This document shows, piece after piece, positions 9,917-23,298 of a DNA stretch of 64,000 bases. How positions within the stretch are numbered: the first letter of the stretch is position 1; each line of letters starts with the position of its first letter. The notes beneath the pieces were generated by a model. That model was not told the origin of the DNA. It saw nothing but the letters and a program-made list of their open reading frames with translations, and ran no database searches. The stretch covers positions 152,790-216,789 of the forward strand of contig JANPYM010000009.1 of NCBI GenBank assembly GCA_025890175.1, read 5' to 3'. Made by a program: the position numbers and the translations under genes. Origin of the DNA: Ciborinia camelliae. Taxonomy: Eukaryota > Ascomycota > Leotiomycetes > Helotiales > Sclerotiniaceae.

Positions 9917-11982
9917 TCAAACCCTAACCTCCTCCAACTTTTCCCTCCCATGAACATCCAAATCCCCATTCCCATTCCCATTCCCCGCACTAACACTCGA
10001 ACTTCCCTCTCCTTCTTCCCCACCCGCATCCCCACCCCCACCACCTTCCTCCTCATCCCTCGGCCCGCGCGACTGCACCGGCAGATTCGGCGCAAACTTA
10101 CTCTTCCCTCGAATCCTCGCCCCATAAACATAAAAGCAAACCGGGATAGGGACGAGCGCCAACGCCACACAACCGAGCAGCGTGCCCGCCCAATTAACCT
10201 TCAAGCCATTAAACATATACTGAGCAAAGAGGGGGAAGCCCGCACCCGCGAGCGATCTCAAAAAGGTATTAGCCGCGATGGCCGATGCCGCAAACATGAG
10301 ATAGGCATCGACGAGATAATTGAGCGATTGGAGGAAGATGGCGAGGAGGCCGAAGCCCGTGAGGAGTCCCGAGAGCGTGGGCACGATCCAGTGGATATTG
10401 GCTCGGTAACCCGACCATCCAAACCAGAAGAGGCCAGCGGCGAAACTCACCCCTCCGGCGATCACGGGGGGGAGACGCCATTCGGGGATGGGGATGCCGT
10501 TATTTGCGTCGAGTTTGCGGTTATATGATGGTTGGGTAAGACCAACGTAGAGACCTGCGATTAACATTCCGACAATCATACCAAAGTATGGTAGACCACC
10601 TATACCAGGGGAGAATCCGTGAATTTCTTGAAAGACGATTGGATAGGCTGTGAGGAAGAGGTAGAGAAGTCCATAGATAAAAGCCATGTAAATAGAAATG
10701 AGAAGAACGATAGGTTCAGTTACCAGAAGTCTAAGAGGACGAGAGAAATTCTTGGTGATCAACTCACGAAAATCAATCTCGATTTCCTCTTGTTTAGCGT
10801 GAATTCCCCAATTCTTCGTTCTTCTTCTAAGTTCTGCTGCCTTTTCAATTAATATGACAGGTGGGTAAGTTTCCGAGAGGAAGAAGAAGTCGAGGATGAA
10901 TGCTACGAAACCCATGATAGCCACTAGCCATTCAGTCCAACGCCAACCGAGATGAGATTCAACGATGAATCCACCGATGAAGGGGGCGAGAAGTGGACCC
11001 GTAAAGACGGTCATTGAAAAGACGGTGATGGCAAGTCCTCTAGTTTTATTATCGAACATATCCGAGAAAACAGCAGCGACTACTGCCAAAGGAGCTGCAC
11101 CAAATATACCTATTCATCCCATATATTAGCATTCGTCAATATTCATGAGACGAAAGTATACACACCTCCCCAAAATCTACAAATCAAAATCGTTTGTAAA
11201 TCCTTGGCAGACGCAACCGCCACCTGAAAGATTGAAAATCCAAACATGGAAAGAACAATCGGTAATCTTCTCCCCTTCAATTCCGACAATGGAGCCCATA
11301 AGATAGGTCCCACAGCGAATCCCAAAACATAAAACGAGAGTCCCAAGATTCCAACTTCAGTTGAAACATGATATTGCGCTGCGATGGTTCGAGTGGCGGT
11401 TGAAAAGATACTGGATGTAAATGCCGATACTAAAGTTGTATATGCCAACATGACTGATGTGATGATCCTAATGCGCAATCCATTAGCTTCATCCCCTTGA
11501 GATTCCCAAGAAACTACTCACTTCTTCTTCATGGGCCAATTAACCGCATGTAAAGGATCATCTGGTCCATCAAACTCCACCACATATTCCTCCTGATCTG
11601 GTAATAATGGCGGATACTCTTTGCCCAAACCCATCAACGGTAATGGTTTCTCTCTGATACTAAAAATCCTACTAAGTTTACTACTCTTCCTCGTAACACT
11701 TCTCCCCACCGTCCCCGTATGTTGCGAGCGCGCAGTTTGGATTCGTGATATGACGGTAGGATGAAGTTCTAGATCGCGTTGAGTGGGTGCTCGAGAAATC
11801 GTAGGACGATGTGAGGAGGCATCGGATGACGTGGTTGTTGAGATGGAGGATGCGGTGGGAATACGTTCGATTTCGTGAGAGGGATGGCGGGGTATAGGAG
11901 AATGGATGGGAGATTCGACGGAGAAACGTTCTGGGGAGGCATCGCACTCGGCGCATATCATTTCTCGATCTGCCTCATTCAT
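9917..11982 (-). CDS. MFS transporter, DHA1 drug:H+ antiporter family
   Basis: Plasma-membrane proton-coupled exporter of the 12-TM DHA1 type (polyamine or drug resistance group). Three exons read on minus: 11982-11522, 11467-11166 and 11109-9917. The introns are 54 bp (donor GTGAGT) and 55 bp (donor GTGTGT), and the summed length of 1956 bp gives 651 residues. The N-terminal 150 residues are cytoplasmic and Ser/Thr-rich, ending in the conserved DPLHAVNWP before TM1. Motif A ([13 protein letters not shown]), RFWGG, and antiporter motif C ([10 protein letters not shown]) are visible. A long central loop follows TM6. The C-terminal tail is odd: acidic and Gly-rich, with poly-Glu, poly-Gly and NGNGNGNG runs encoded by repeat-like DNA. 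The substrate cannot be deduced. There are no biosynthetic genes next to it. Confidence 0.9.
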
Positions 11983-13511
11983 GATTGTAATTTTCTGGTT
12001 GTTCTCAATTGATAATGTGGTGATTGTTATGGTTATCGAGTATGTGAAGTGATAAGCCTATCAGACCTTGTCTCTCGTCTTTGACGATGACGATAATGAT
12101 TTAATTTAAAATGTATGGATAGAATAGGATGTATGAATGAAGAAATAAGACAAGACAAGACAAGACAAGACAAGAGATGAAGGAAGCGCAAGATATTTAA
12201 TCAATTCAAAAATGACCCAAGGGTTCGGAGAATAAAATATCTTCACTATGGAGTATTTACAAAAGGACTAAAGTAGGAGGATGTGCATCATATTGCATAA
12301 AAGTACCTAGTCATATCAACGTAAATAACTAGCGGGGGAAGTTTAATTGGCAAGGAAGGGAAGGGGAAAAATATGAGTAAAAGGTTCTCTAGGTAAGGTA
12401 CGTACCGAAATCTAGTCAGGAGTTAAAATACTCAACAACCAGGCTGACCCAGCTAAACTTAACTCCGTCAACCGATACCGCGGAATTGATATTAATTAGA
12501 AATCTATACTTTAAATCCACTTTATAATACAGATGATGATGGCATGGGAAAATAAATACATATCAATATTCATCTTGACTTCAGTCTCTCAGGTTTTCTG
12601 TCAGCAAAAGACAATAGACCGATCCAAAAGTTATCTCCGATTGGTCAATTCGTGATCGTGTAGAACCTTGGTGAAGGCACAATTGTAGCACAACAAGATT
12701 AATAAGATCTTACCTGTCTGTTAAATCTGCAGTATCCATAAATAGTTGCTTACTTATAACTCCGTGTATAACATACCTACATATTATCCATCTAGTGAGA
12801 GAAAGAGAGTGTGTGTCTTATAGCGAGAATAGATGTTATTCTACCGGTAGATAATATACTTCTCACTCTCATATCCATCCATTGAGCCCTTCGCTTCCCC
12901 CCCTTTCCCTCCCCTTCCATTCTCATTCCATACCATACATCTCACCCATCTCATGATTCTCACCTCTCATCTCATCTCTCACCCAACAATCTCATCTCAT
13001 CAACCCCATCAACCTCATCAACCTCATCAATCTCATCAACCCCATAAATCTCATGATTCTCACCTCTCACCCCCGTCACCTCCGGATATAAACACAAATC
13101 CGCACCGGATCGGACCAAACTCACAAAACCCATCCATCCATCCCTCTCCTCTCCCCAAAAAAACCTAACACCGTACCTAACCGCACAACCGACCGGCTTA
13201 TCAATCCCGGCCCGGGTATCGACTAGTTTACGCCCAGTCGGCTATCGGCATTTATAGTTTTACATAAGATATAAGATAGATAGGTGATCACTTAACTATC
13301 TAACTTATAAGGTAGGCGCAATTAATAGAGAGATAGATACAGATAGATACCTAGATAGACAGATAAATAGATAGACAGATAGACTGAAGCATAACGAACC
13401 GAGTCGATTTAATGAATGATGATTGATTAGTAAGTAGTAATAGTCATTGAATAATTTCCAATCCCTATTTAATACCCAATATCCAATACCAACCTAATCA
13501 ATTCTACTTTA
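11983..13511. other. 5' flank of the MFS gene; no gene seen
   Basis: About 1.5 kb, AT-rich. It holds a (GACAA)n tract at about 12148-12175, C/T-rich segments at 12890-12960, and CATCAACC and AGATAGAT repeats near 13005-13390. The open frame at 12953-13168 is a translation of these repeats. Confidence 0.5.
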
Positions 13512-13513
13512 TA

Positions 13514-14197
13514 CAGTCAAGGACACTCAAACACGACAAAAAAAGAAATTTTGATTAATTGAAATTTTTTATATATCAGAATATGCAGAATACTAAACTG
13601 ATTTTAATGATATAAAAATATTTTAAAAATAATACTAGAAAAGTCTTCAAAAACCCAAAAAACAAAACCTTGAAATTTGATCTATCGTCATGTGCTACAT
13701 GTGACCATCCAATATACTATAATAAACTATATCAGATCGACGATATCACTTATGTAAAATCTAATTATATTATTAGATTTCCCTAGCTTTATTTTATCGT
13801 TTCATATTATTTCAGGCTTTTAAAATTGAAATTCAAATAATATTACATAATATTTCTTTCTTTTTTCTTTTTCTTTTTCCCCTTTTCTTTTCTTCAAACC
13901 TATATATTTCAAAAACCTTATTTCGTTTAATCACTTCAGACGATAATCTTATATTATATAAAAGATTGGATAATAGAATAAAAGTTTAAATGGTAGAATA
14001 TAACATTGGACGAGAGCTTCAAGTTCTATCTGTCGTCACGTGACCGTTTTATATATTCGATATTAAATCGAATACATATAGAATAATAAATATTATTGTA
14101 TATATGAACTTCCCTGATTATTCTGTATATTTTAATATTATAAAAGTTTTAATTGGTTGAAATTATTTTTTTTGTCGTGTTTGAGTGTCCTTGACTA
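13514..14197. mobile_element. 684 bp MITE of the Tc1/mariner (Fot1/pogo) type
   Basis: Terminal inverted repeats of 30 bp match perfectly between 13515-13544 and the complement of 14167-14196, beginning AGTCAAGGACACTC. If the element is taken as 13514-14197 it is flanked on both sides by TA (13512-13513 and 14198-14199), the target duplication of Tc1/mariner elements. The AGTCAAG terminus resembles the Fot1 class of fungi (family knowledge). The interior is extremely AT-rich and has no open frame, so the copy is non-autonomous. Two internal blocks around TCGTCATGTG (about 13686) and TCGTCACGTG (about 14034) form a diverged direct repeat, suggesting internal duplication. High AT content could reflect RIP mutation, which was not measured. 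Confidence 0.85.
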
Positions 14198-14199
14198 TA

Positions 14200-14686
14200 T
14201 AAATACCTAAATATCTATTTATCTAAATAGATACCTAGATAAATAGATAAAGCTTTGTATACCTACCTATATATATCTACCTATATATATACTTGAGACC
14301 AATTTATATATATATATAAACCTAAAGATCGCGGTTTATTTTATTTTTAATAGAATTTAATGGGATTCTCGTTTATTTCTACCCTCCCTTTTTTCTCTTC
14401 TCCCTTCTTTCTCTTTAAACCCTCCCTCCCCTTCAAGTTCTCAATCCTTCTCGCCCTTCTCCCTACTCTTTTTTCTCCCCCCCCTTTCTCCCTCTCTTCT
14501 TCTTTTCTCCTAATCACCCTCCCAACCTCTCTCTTTACCTATTTATCCATCTATTTATCCACCTTTTATCACACTCTCCAAATCCCTCTCGAAATCACAA
14601 TCTAAATCCAAATCTAGATACCCCAATTTCAAATTTTCAAATTTTCAATATTTAAGTCTCAATATTTAGCACCTACCTGGATACCT

Positions 14687-14723
<37 letters not shown>

Positions 14724-15366
14724 AAAATATCTATCCGAGTATCTATCTCAGTAGGTATTTAAATATCTAGATATTCCCAAGAAATCATTTGGTATATCAC
14801 ATCACACATCCCCCCTTCACACACATAACATAACATAATATATCTCCTCAACTTCAACTTCTCAACTTCAACTTCAACATCTTCAACCCTCTATTCATAT
14901 ATTAATGACATGATACTCTCTCTACAACTACAACTACAACTACAACCACAGCTACAACTACATGCAATGCACACTTAACCGAGATGTTTGATCTGATCTG
15001 ATCTGGCCTGATCTGGCCTGAATCCTGATCTGGCCTAGCATTCAATCAATCAATCAATCAATGGTATTTGGTACAGCCAGCCAGCCAGCCAGCCACTTTC
15101 ATATCGAATATCAATCACCAATCACCAACCATCCAACCATCCATCTCGGCATGCTGCTGTATTCCCCCCTCCCCATTAAATTCCCATTGCTTTCCTTTCC
15201 AATACCACAGAACTTCGTCCACCCCCTCCACTCCTCCACCCCCACCCCCACTCCTCCACTCCCCCACACCATCCACAACCATGCACATGCAATCAATAGG
15301 TAGGTAGGTAGGTACCAACCCAAGCACTTCCCAACCCATCCAATCCCCAACCCAAAATGCCAAAAT

Positions 15367-15397
<31 letters not shown>

Positions 15398-15780
15398 NNN
15401 NNNNNNNAAAAAAAAAACACTTCACAAAAACGCCCGTATAACAACATGGAATCTTCCTTATACCGACGTAGCAAAGTTCGCTTTCTTGGCCACAGGAAAA
15501 AACAAGAAAGCCGTGGAGAAAACTACAAGAAACGCTCATGTCAATAACCATGCATCCAAATTAAAAAAAAAGAATGCCCAATTTGCCAAAACGCCTTGCT
15601 TGAATATAACAAACACTATATGCGCCTTCCATGAAAAATAGTACGGCAAAAAAAAAGCAAATGTTGAACCAGAGTCCAACATTTACCTTGCTCCTCCAAG
15701 ATATGATACTGAAAAATGTGAAAATTTGTCATCATGGTTTGAAATGAAATTTCCCTTCGCTATCGTGGTATCGTAGTTTA
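14200..15780. other. Low-complexity intergenic DNA with assembly gap
   Basis: TA-rich runs (a TATATA tract at about 14691-14720), C/T-rich stretches, CAACTA repeats near 14925, TGATCTGGCC repeats near 14995-15035, CAGC and GGTA repeats, and an A run interrupted by the gap at 15398-15407. After the gap comes the 3' flank of the Bud6 gene. No gene could be supported. Confidence 0.5.
15398..15407. other. Assembly gap of 10 N inside a poly-A run
   Basis: Ten N flanked on both sides by long A homopolymers. Ten is likely a placeholder, so the true length is unknown. Confidence 0.97.
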
Positions 15781-18700
15781 TCATGTCTCCATCTCAGGGT
15801 CAGCTTCTGCATCATCTTCCACCATTTCGTCCTCCTCCGCAACTTCCTCTACCTCAGGATCGTCGATGATCTCGAGATCTGCATCAGCCTGTGTCATTCC
15901 ATTTTGACGTTCCCAAACTTCTTTTCTGATCCGTGCATCTTTGGCAATTCTTTGTCTTTCAACTTCCTCGAAGCCTCCAGATTTCTTCAACTTTCCTTCT
16001 TCAACAAAGGTAGTCAGCTCCTTTTGCAACTCATTACCTCGACGACTTTCAAGTTCCTTCTGTCGAAGTTTTTCGGCACGCTCGATAGCTTCAAGGCGAT
16101 TTTCGTGATTTGGTTGCAAGGCACGAACTTCACCAAGAACACCTTCCTTCGCGGTTGCTGGATCAATTGGATCGATACGATTGAGAGCCTTGGAAAGATT
16201 TCGACCAGTACCAACTTGGCTTGGTGACCCATCCTTCAATTGTTCCTTGGTAGCTTGTTCTACAAGTGCAAAGGTTTGTGCGGCCTTCTCCAAATCATCT
16301 TGAAGATCTGCTGCCAGGTCTTCTTGCATGGTAATCTCTTCACGATCATTACAAACTGTTTCCAATTCCTTCTCCCAAATCTTTGTCCAGATTGGTCTCT
16401 CACGTTTCAAGAAATCTTGCATCTTCTTGAGTTCCATTGTAGCTTGCGAGATATCCTTGGCCACAGTCTCCAATTGTTTAGGAAGAGGTCGTACACCACG
16501 TTGTACAACATCCTTTCGTAAATCTTCGACAATATCTTGGAGATCATCAACTTGTGCAACCAATTTGTCGGAATCTTCACTAAGGTTCTTCTTTCCGCTA
16601 TTGACATAGGAACGTCCAGAATCACCATTGATGTTTGGAATGACTGCTTTCACAGCAACACTCTTGACCGAGCTTGCTTTTGTGCGAATCAAAGCCATGG
16701 AACTTTGAATGTCAGATTGGAAGCCAGAATAGGTTTGTCGGAGTACTGCGAGATCACGGCGAAGGCTTTGGATTTCACTAAGTTGCGCTTGACCATTGAC
16801 TTTCGATGGGCTGGAATTGTTGCCATTGGTGAGTCGCCCAGTATCGATCATAGAAAGTCTTGAAGAGCCAGGTGGTGCAGATGCAATTCGAGCCATTTCT
16901 TTTGCAGCGTCTTGTTGACGATCCGAGACTCTCTGAATAGTAACTTGCTGATCATCCACTGCTGTTTTGACGCTCTCAACCATTTTCTTCAATCCTCCAA
17001 GGCTATCATCAATGTGTCGCTTGACTTCATCCAATACCTCCACATTCAGTACAAGTACAGAACGGTCTTTAATATCGTGAAGATCTTCCAGCTCATGACG
17101 GACACCTGATACTGGATCTTGAATATATATCTCAGGTAGATCGACGCCATTGTTGTGAGTATTCCAGGCGAACTTCTCAATGAAAGCCAACTGTAATCTT
17201 GCCATAGACAAATCCTTATAGCCATCAGCAAGGACAAACTTCTTCACCTTAGTCTTGTACTGTAAGAAAACCGTAATCTCCTTATCTGGTGGGGGTGGTG
17301 ACTCTTCGGGTGTGAATTGTCTTGCTTGACTGTCATAAGTAGTACTTTCTCTCTTGGTAGTAGATTTCTTGTGTTCGGGAGCTTGAGGAGGTTCAGATAC
17401 AGCCTTATCTTCTACTTGATTTTGATTGTCAAATGATGGAAGTGTATCAGAAGGTGGTCCATTGAGTGTTGCACTTGGTCCATCATAATCAATGATAGAT
17501 TGTCTCGACTTGTCATCTGGGATCTTGACTGTAGGAATATCATTCAAGACTGGTTCTTCTGGCTGCTGGAATGAAGTCTCTGAACTCTCTTCAGCAATCA
17601 TGCTTGGCTTTCGGACTGGAGAAGTCTCATTTTGAACCAGACGCGAATTTGTTCGACCATGACGTTGGTCACGATTTTGAACAGCTCTCAAAGACTCTCT
17701 GGCATCATTTCGTCCCCTGTTTGGTATTGGTGAATTCTGTGGAACAGGGAGCATTGGAACACCATTTGGAGATGCACCAACAAGTTTTGAGATTTGATAA
17801 GCAGAATAACGTCTTGAAGCTCGTCTTTCCAAATCTCCACCTCTCTGTAAAGCTGCCAATGCAGCATTTGTCTTGGGTGGCGGAGGAGGTGGTGGGAAAT
17901 TGTCGACAGTCAAATGATCACCATCATTTATACGTACGCTGACTTCATCTCCAGGATAAGGTGGAACGACAGGAATATTCTGCATAGTTGTGCTTGATAT
18001 TGTAGAATGGTCTGAAGATACCGAACCTCGAGATGAGTCTCTTGGTGGAGGGGCAGCTCTTCGGTTTGATCCCGAGGCCGATGACATTCTCGGGGGTATG
18101 GTTGAGTCGGAGGTAGATTGAACTTTGCTTCCTCGATCGTTTGCTGCACCTGATGAATCTCCTTGAAAATTATTTTCCAGCCCTTGATTGAGCAAAGTAG
18201 TCAGACCAGTGCTACTGCTCGCAATGCTGCTGAAACTTCCATTCCTAGGTATAGATTCTCCATTTTGGGTTACGCTATCTCTCCCTTGTTTTTGCCGTAA
18301 TTTCTGTTGCTTCCGTTTCAACCCATGAAGAAGAGTAATGATTATATCCCTAATTCGCGGCAGATATTTCTCCAAGCTCTCGACACTTGCTTCTTGGCTG
18401 AGCGTCGATTCGAGTATATGTCGAAGTAATTCGGGTACATTTCCCAAATCCGAAGTATCAACATTAATTGCCGTAAATGCCCTACAAGCAATATTGAACT
18501 CATATCCCAAGCGCACATAAACATCGGAAACCTGTGCATCTGTGGCTTGATGTCGAGACCATTGTGTAAGTGTTTCGAGAAGTTGCTTTGTTGCGACAAG
18601 CAGATGTGTTACGCTCTTTTCGATCTGAGATAGTGGTGGGGGATTTTGACCACTTTGACTACTGCTGCTCGTCGGAGCTTGACCACCCTTTAAAAAACAT

Positions 18701-18937
18701 ATGTTAGCACCGGATTTAATTCAAGAATTCATCATCGCAAGTGCGAGCAGATTACGCGTCACTCACATTTTGCCTTCTTCCCGAGTGACTGCTTTGGACA
18801 GATTTAGTTGATGCTGTTGAGTTCCTTGGCTGCGGACCCAAGCTTGGAGAGATAGCCCTAGCAGATATTGTTGGTGGTGGACCAGGGGAATCCGAAGCTG
18901 GGGATCGTCTTTGAACAGGTCTTTGAGGTGCTTGCAT
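15781..18937 (-). CDS. bud6: Bud6/Aip3, actin- and formin-binding polarity protein
   Basis: Scaffold that binds actin and stimulates formin at hyphal tips and septation sites. Two exons on minus, 18937-18767 and 18687-15781, with a 79 bp phase-0 intron (donor GTGAGT at 18766), give about 1025 residues. The N-terminal Bud6 region starts soon after the splice (SQIEKSVTHLLVATKQLL, then VRLGYEFNIACRAFTAINVD). A disordered Ser/Pro-rich middle follows, with a PPPPPPP stretch near residue 323. The Aip3 core begins near residue 526 (EITVFLQYKTKVKKFVLAD) and continues as a long coiled coil to an acidic tail. The start is uncertain: an in-frame ATG lies 26 codons upstream at 19015, but an acceptor-like CCATAG lies between them, so I chose the ATG at 18937. 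An additional 5' exon is possible. Confidence 0.92.
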
Positions 18938-21900
18938 TTCTGCGACCGATCTATTTACTGGTATCCTATGGGAAGTTGACAAGAGGATGGAGCAAAGAGT
19001 CAGCGCGCCATGCACAAATATATCCTATGATAACAGGTGTTGTTTGGGGCGATCAATGCAAATAGATGCGCTTGAATGGGCAAAATATTAAAAGAGTTTC
19101 TCAGCAATTTGTGAATCTTTATAGTGCAGTCAAGTTGATAAGTATCAATTCAATAGAATCTACACGGCTGAGTGAGTGCCTCATGCAAGTGTGCCAGTGT
19201 GTCAGTTCACGCTAGTTTAGCCGAAAAGGTTTACTCAGGTGGTGAAACCTTTTTGGGCTGGGGAAAATCTAAGTGGCCCGAGCTTGACAAGAAATTTAAA
19301 TATATCACATGTTCAAATTCAAGTTTGTCAAGTGAAAAGTGAAAGCTGAAAAAGGATGTGAATGTATATATAGTACTCTAGGTGAAAATGCTGTAGGTAG
19401 GTAGCTGACCATGAACATCCAGAAGAGCAAACCATCTATCTATCATAGAACAACTTCAATGTCCAGTATCATACCTACCTAGTATGTATATTACCTTCAG
19501 ACATTTAAATCTATCTATATTAGACAAGGATCACCCCTACCATTCCCATTTCGTTCATTGTACGAAACATTTTATATTAACGGACCAACCTCTTTATTTT
19601 GACAACAATGATATGATATCAATCAATGATCAAAGACAAACTCATGAAAGAGAGTGTTTTCTTGTACGGTAGGTACAGATACTAATTCATATGTATGTGG
19701 ACAATGAGCATTTGAAGATTGAGAGGAGATACAACTTCAGATCTATGCAGGAAAGGTACCCAAGTGACCATGATTATATCAATCACCTGGTATTGATGAA
19801 TATATGAAGAAAGAAAAGGTTATTAGATACTCGCACCAACCCAACAGCCCAAGTCATTCTTTTCTACAGCTGTCTCCCTAGGTCGACTTTTCCTTTTTAT
19901 ACTTCTGGAATTCAATCCATAAGAACGGGTTCAGTTCAACCTTGGTTCAAGTCCACATACTGGCTACTCAAGTACCGATGCTAACCAAGTCAAATCTAGA
20001 GCCATACCAATAACCAAGGTATCAGAATTCCACCGAACAAACCTTAGTAACAACTCGGGTATTTTCATACCATGCGGCAGTGACGGATATTCAACAAATT
20101 CAATCCCGTCCAGGTCGCATCCCGAGGTCTTGGAGAAACGCAAGCCTTCTAAGGTTTCTTCCCTGATTGGTTGATACCTCGAACCCCAGTGCCGATGAAG
20201 ATATCCGAAGAAAGGAAAGGCACAGCACTGCAGTAGGCAAACATGGAAAAATGGTATGGATCTCAACATTTTTTTCACGTAAGATTCTTTGATCTTGATG
20301 GATTGATATGATAGACTTGATTAGAAGAGCCCAGATATTATTCCAGGTGTTCGATTATTCCACTTAACTTTCCTTTCTTTCCTTTTCCCTCAAGACCTCA
20401 TCCATAGGTGGTTTTTGTTATATGGCTGAGCAGCAAACTGTCACAGGCGCATTCTTTCTTTACGGTTCGTGAGAGGGGAGAAAATCAAAAATGTCCGGTC
20501 GCACTCGAATATTCTATGCAGGTGTTCCACTCCATGTAGGAATTCGAAACTTAGGCCTGTGTTACATAGGTACATTCATATACATATGAAAGCAGTTGGG
20601 TTATGGAGTGAGGAACAATTAAAAAGTTGGATCGCCCTTATTAGGATCAGGCCATTCTCATGATGAAAGGAAGCGCGCTCTCCACTGATCCATATAGAAT
20701 TATAAGGATCCCATTATTAATGAGCTTGGGTTGGATTCGAATAAACTAGGTATTGTCGAAGATTCGATGGATTGTCCATTTCAAAGCTTCATGATTCAGT
20801 CCTTTCTCTCCATAAGTACAGTATCATGTAGAGGAAATATTACGGTAGGCAATGGTTATGTGCATGTACATGTGCCTGAGTAGCTAAGGTATATAGGTAG
20901 GTAATTCCCCTTGAAATAAATATAGAACATTTATTATTCATCATCAACCTCATCGGCTTTTATATGCAAGTAAGCCTGCGCACCCAGGAAGATTATTGTA
21001 CCATTGTTACAGTACATTCACCAAGGTCAAAGGATGTTCGTATATGTGACCCCAAGAGACCCAAATGAAGGTTCCCCTCCCTTGTTGAATTGAAATATTG
21101 AATTTACATAGTACTTATTCATAGGTATTTACAATTTCCAAACTGTACTCAGCCCGACTGAGAAGCCTTCCTCAGTTTACCTACTTCCAGGTTCTCATTG
21201 CTTTTTCATCCTTCTTACCTTTCCACGCCACGTTGAAGATAAAATAATAAGCCACCTTTCATCTACCTTCTCGGTTCCTCAAGATCTGATTTCCCCAACT
21301 GTGACTAAACGTTTCATGTGGTCATAATACCTATGAGGCACAGGATTGAGAAACTCATCACATCCCCATTTGGGATTAATGCTCCCGTGTATTGAGAATC
21401 TGCCGGCTCCCCGTGGTATATTAATAACATCGATTGATTAATATATGTAGGTAAAGTTGGAGGGTTAATCAAATAAGATAATAATAATAATAATAATACC
21501 TGCCGTAGTATGAATGAATTCTACTTTCTATGATGAAGTAGTAAACCACCTACACCTTCCCACCTACTAGGTACCTACTTACAAATACTGTACCTCCGTA
21601 GAATCAAAGAAATCCATATCAACCAAGGGCAAAAATAGAAATTCAATACGGTGGTCAATTTCCGACACTTTGGAAAGGAACTTTTGAACAAACTTGGAAT
21701 TTTTAATGGTCATAATCCTACTAGTTAATAATGTATTCACCCATTCACTATTAGGTATGGGTAGGTACCTAGCAACACAATAATAAATCGAGACCAGTAT
21801 CAACCACTTCCAGCTTCTCGAATCTTTTCTTCTTTCTCTTCTTTCCCCCTCCTCTCCCATAATCCATAACCACACTTCTCCCTTTCGTTTACTTGATGAG

Positions 21901-23298
21901 ATTTCGTGAATCATCAATAGAAGTCTCATTTCCTGTTCATAAGAGATCAAGAAAACCCACCCAACACAACGACAACTGCAATTCCCAAACTGCAACAATC
22001 GCAATCACAACCATTGTCATAAGACAACCAACCAACCGGCCGGTAAATCCCCAGGAAAATACAGTACTTACCGATTCTTCTTCCTCATTCTCTTTTTTCC
22101 CCTTCCATAGGTATATTCTATTCTCCATTGATTGATTATCAGGATCATAAGATTACCTTGGGTATTTCATTAAATCCAAATTCATTCGATTGATGACTCT
22201 TCTTTCTCTTTCTCTTTTATTTATTTATTTTATTTTAATCGTTCTTGGTCTTCGACCGTCTTCAAGCAACGCACACTACATATACATTTGATACCGTACA
22301 TACATACATATGTGTCTACGAGTTGAGGACTAACAAGCAATACCCCATTCGCTTGACTGCATCATCCACCCAACCTTACCTTACCTCACCTACCTTACCT
22401 TGAACTCTCTCTCGGACTCTCCAAACCTACACCTCACCTAACCTACCTCTCCACCTGAACCTCTTCGGAATTTCCAATCTAATAATTTCCCCTCTTCTGA
22501 AGGATCACCAAACAACCTTCCACTCCCACTCCCACTCCCCCCCCCAACACCTCATAACTTTCAATGTTTAGCTGATCTGTTACGATATACTGTATACATT
22601 TCTAGCCGATTGCGAAAGGGAGAGTAGTGGAGGTCTCTTTTTTCTACTTCTTTTACCACCTACCTACACTTAATTTTCTATCCGAGGTGAGACAAAATAT
22701 CCTGACTACAACAAACCCAGCCTTTCTTTTTGACACGATTAAGCTTGGAGCTTTGGCAATCAATCCTCCAACAACACACACACACACTTCACAATTCAGT
22801 ATCGACTGCAATTGTGCATGACATTGCATGTATACTAACCACATTCCTTTATTCTAGAAATTAATCTTCGACTTGGGACAATTCCAACATCGACCCCAGA
22901 TTCTTCGAGAATCTTTCAGCCTTGACGTACACCCATTGGGCGCGATTCCAGAGATCAAAGGAAGGGCGAGTTTGGAGATTTTGATTAAGTGGTACTTATT
23001 TTTATTTTCCCCTCCTTAATCCTTCCAAGGTTTCTCTCTTCTTCGAATCATTCATTTGATGGTCTGCATGGTCGATGGAATCCTGCGCATTCGTTGCATT
23101 CATTGCATCCATTGTGCGTTGTGTAACCAAAGCCGAATCGGACTCATCCTCACCTTCACCTTCAAATTTAATTCACTTGGATTCGATTACTGATTGATTT
23201 CTTATTCAGATATCCCTCTATCTCTCTGGATAAATCACACACATACCACGACACGGTTCAATAGAAATTGATATCCATTTGGTTATCAGTTATTGAAT
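18938..23298. other. Long intergenic region between divergent bud6 and pbp1
   Basis: About 4.3 kb serving as 5' flank of both genes. It holds ACCTACCTAGG-type motifs, a run of ATA repeats near 21479-21498 and C/T-rich leader-like DNA from 22190 to 23290. Open frames at 19964-20278 and 21579-22004 (both minus) have no recognisable domain and were not called. An acceptor-like TTATCAG ends at 23289, so an intron may end just before the pbp1 start. Confidence 0.5.

Noticed and set aside
19964..20278. 104-codon minus-strand frame
   Set aside because: No domain, no conserved neighbour frame and no splice support; it could be a lineage-specific protein, but the sequence gives no positive evidence.
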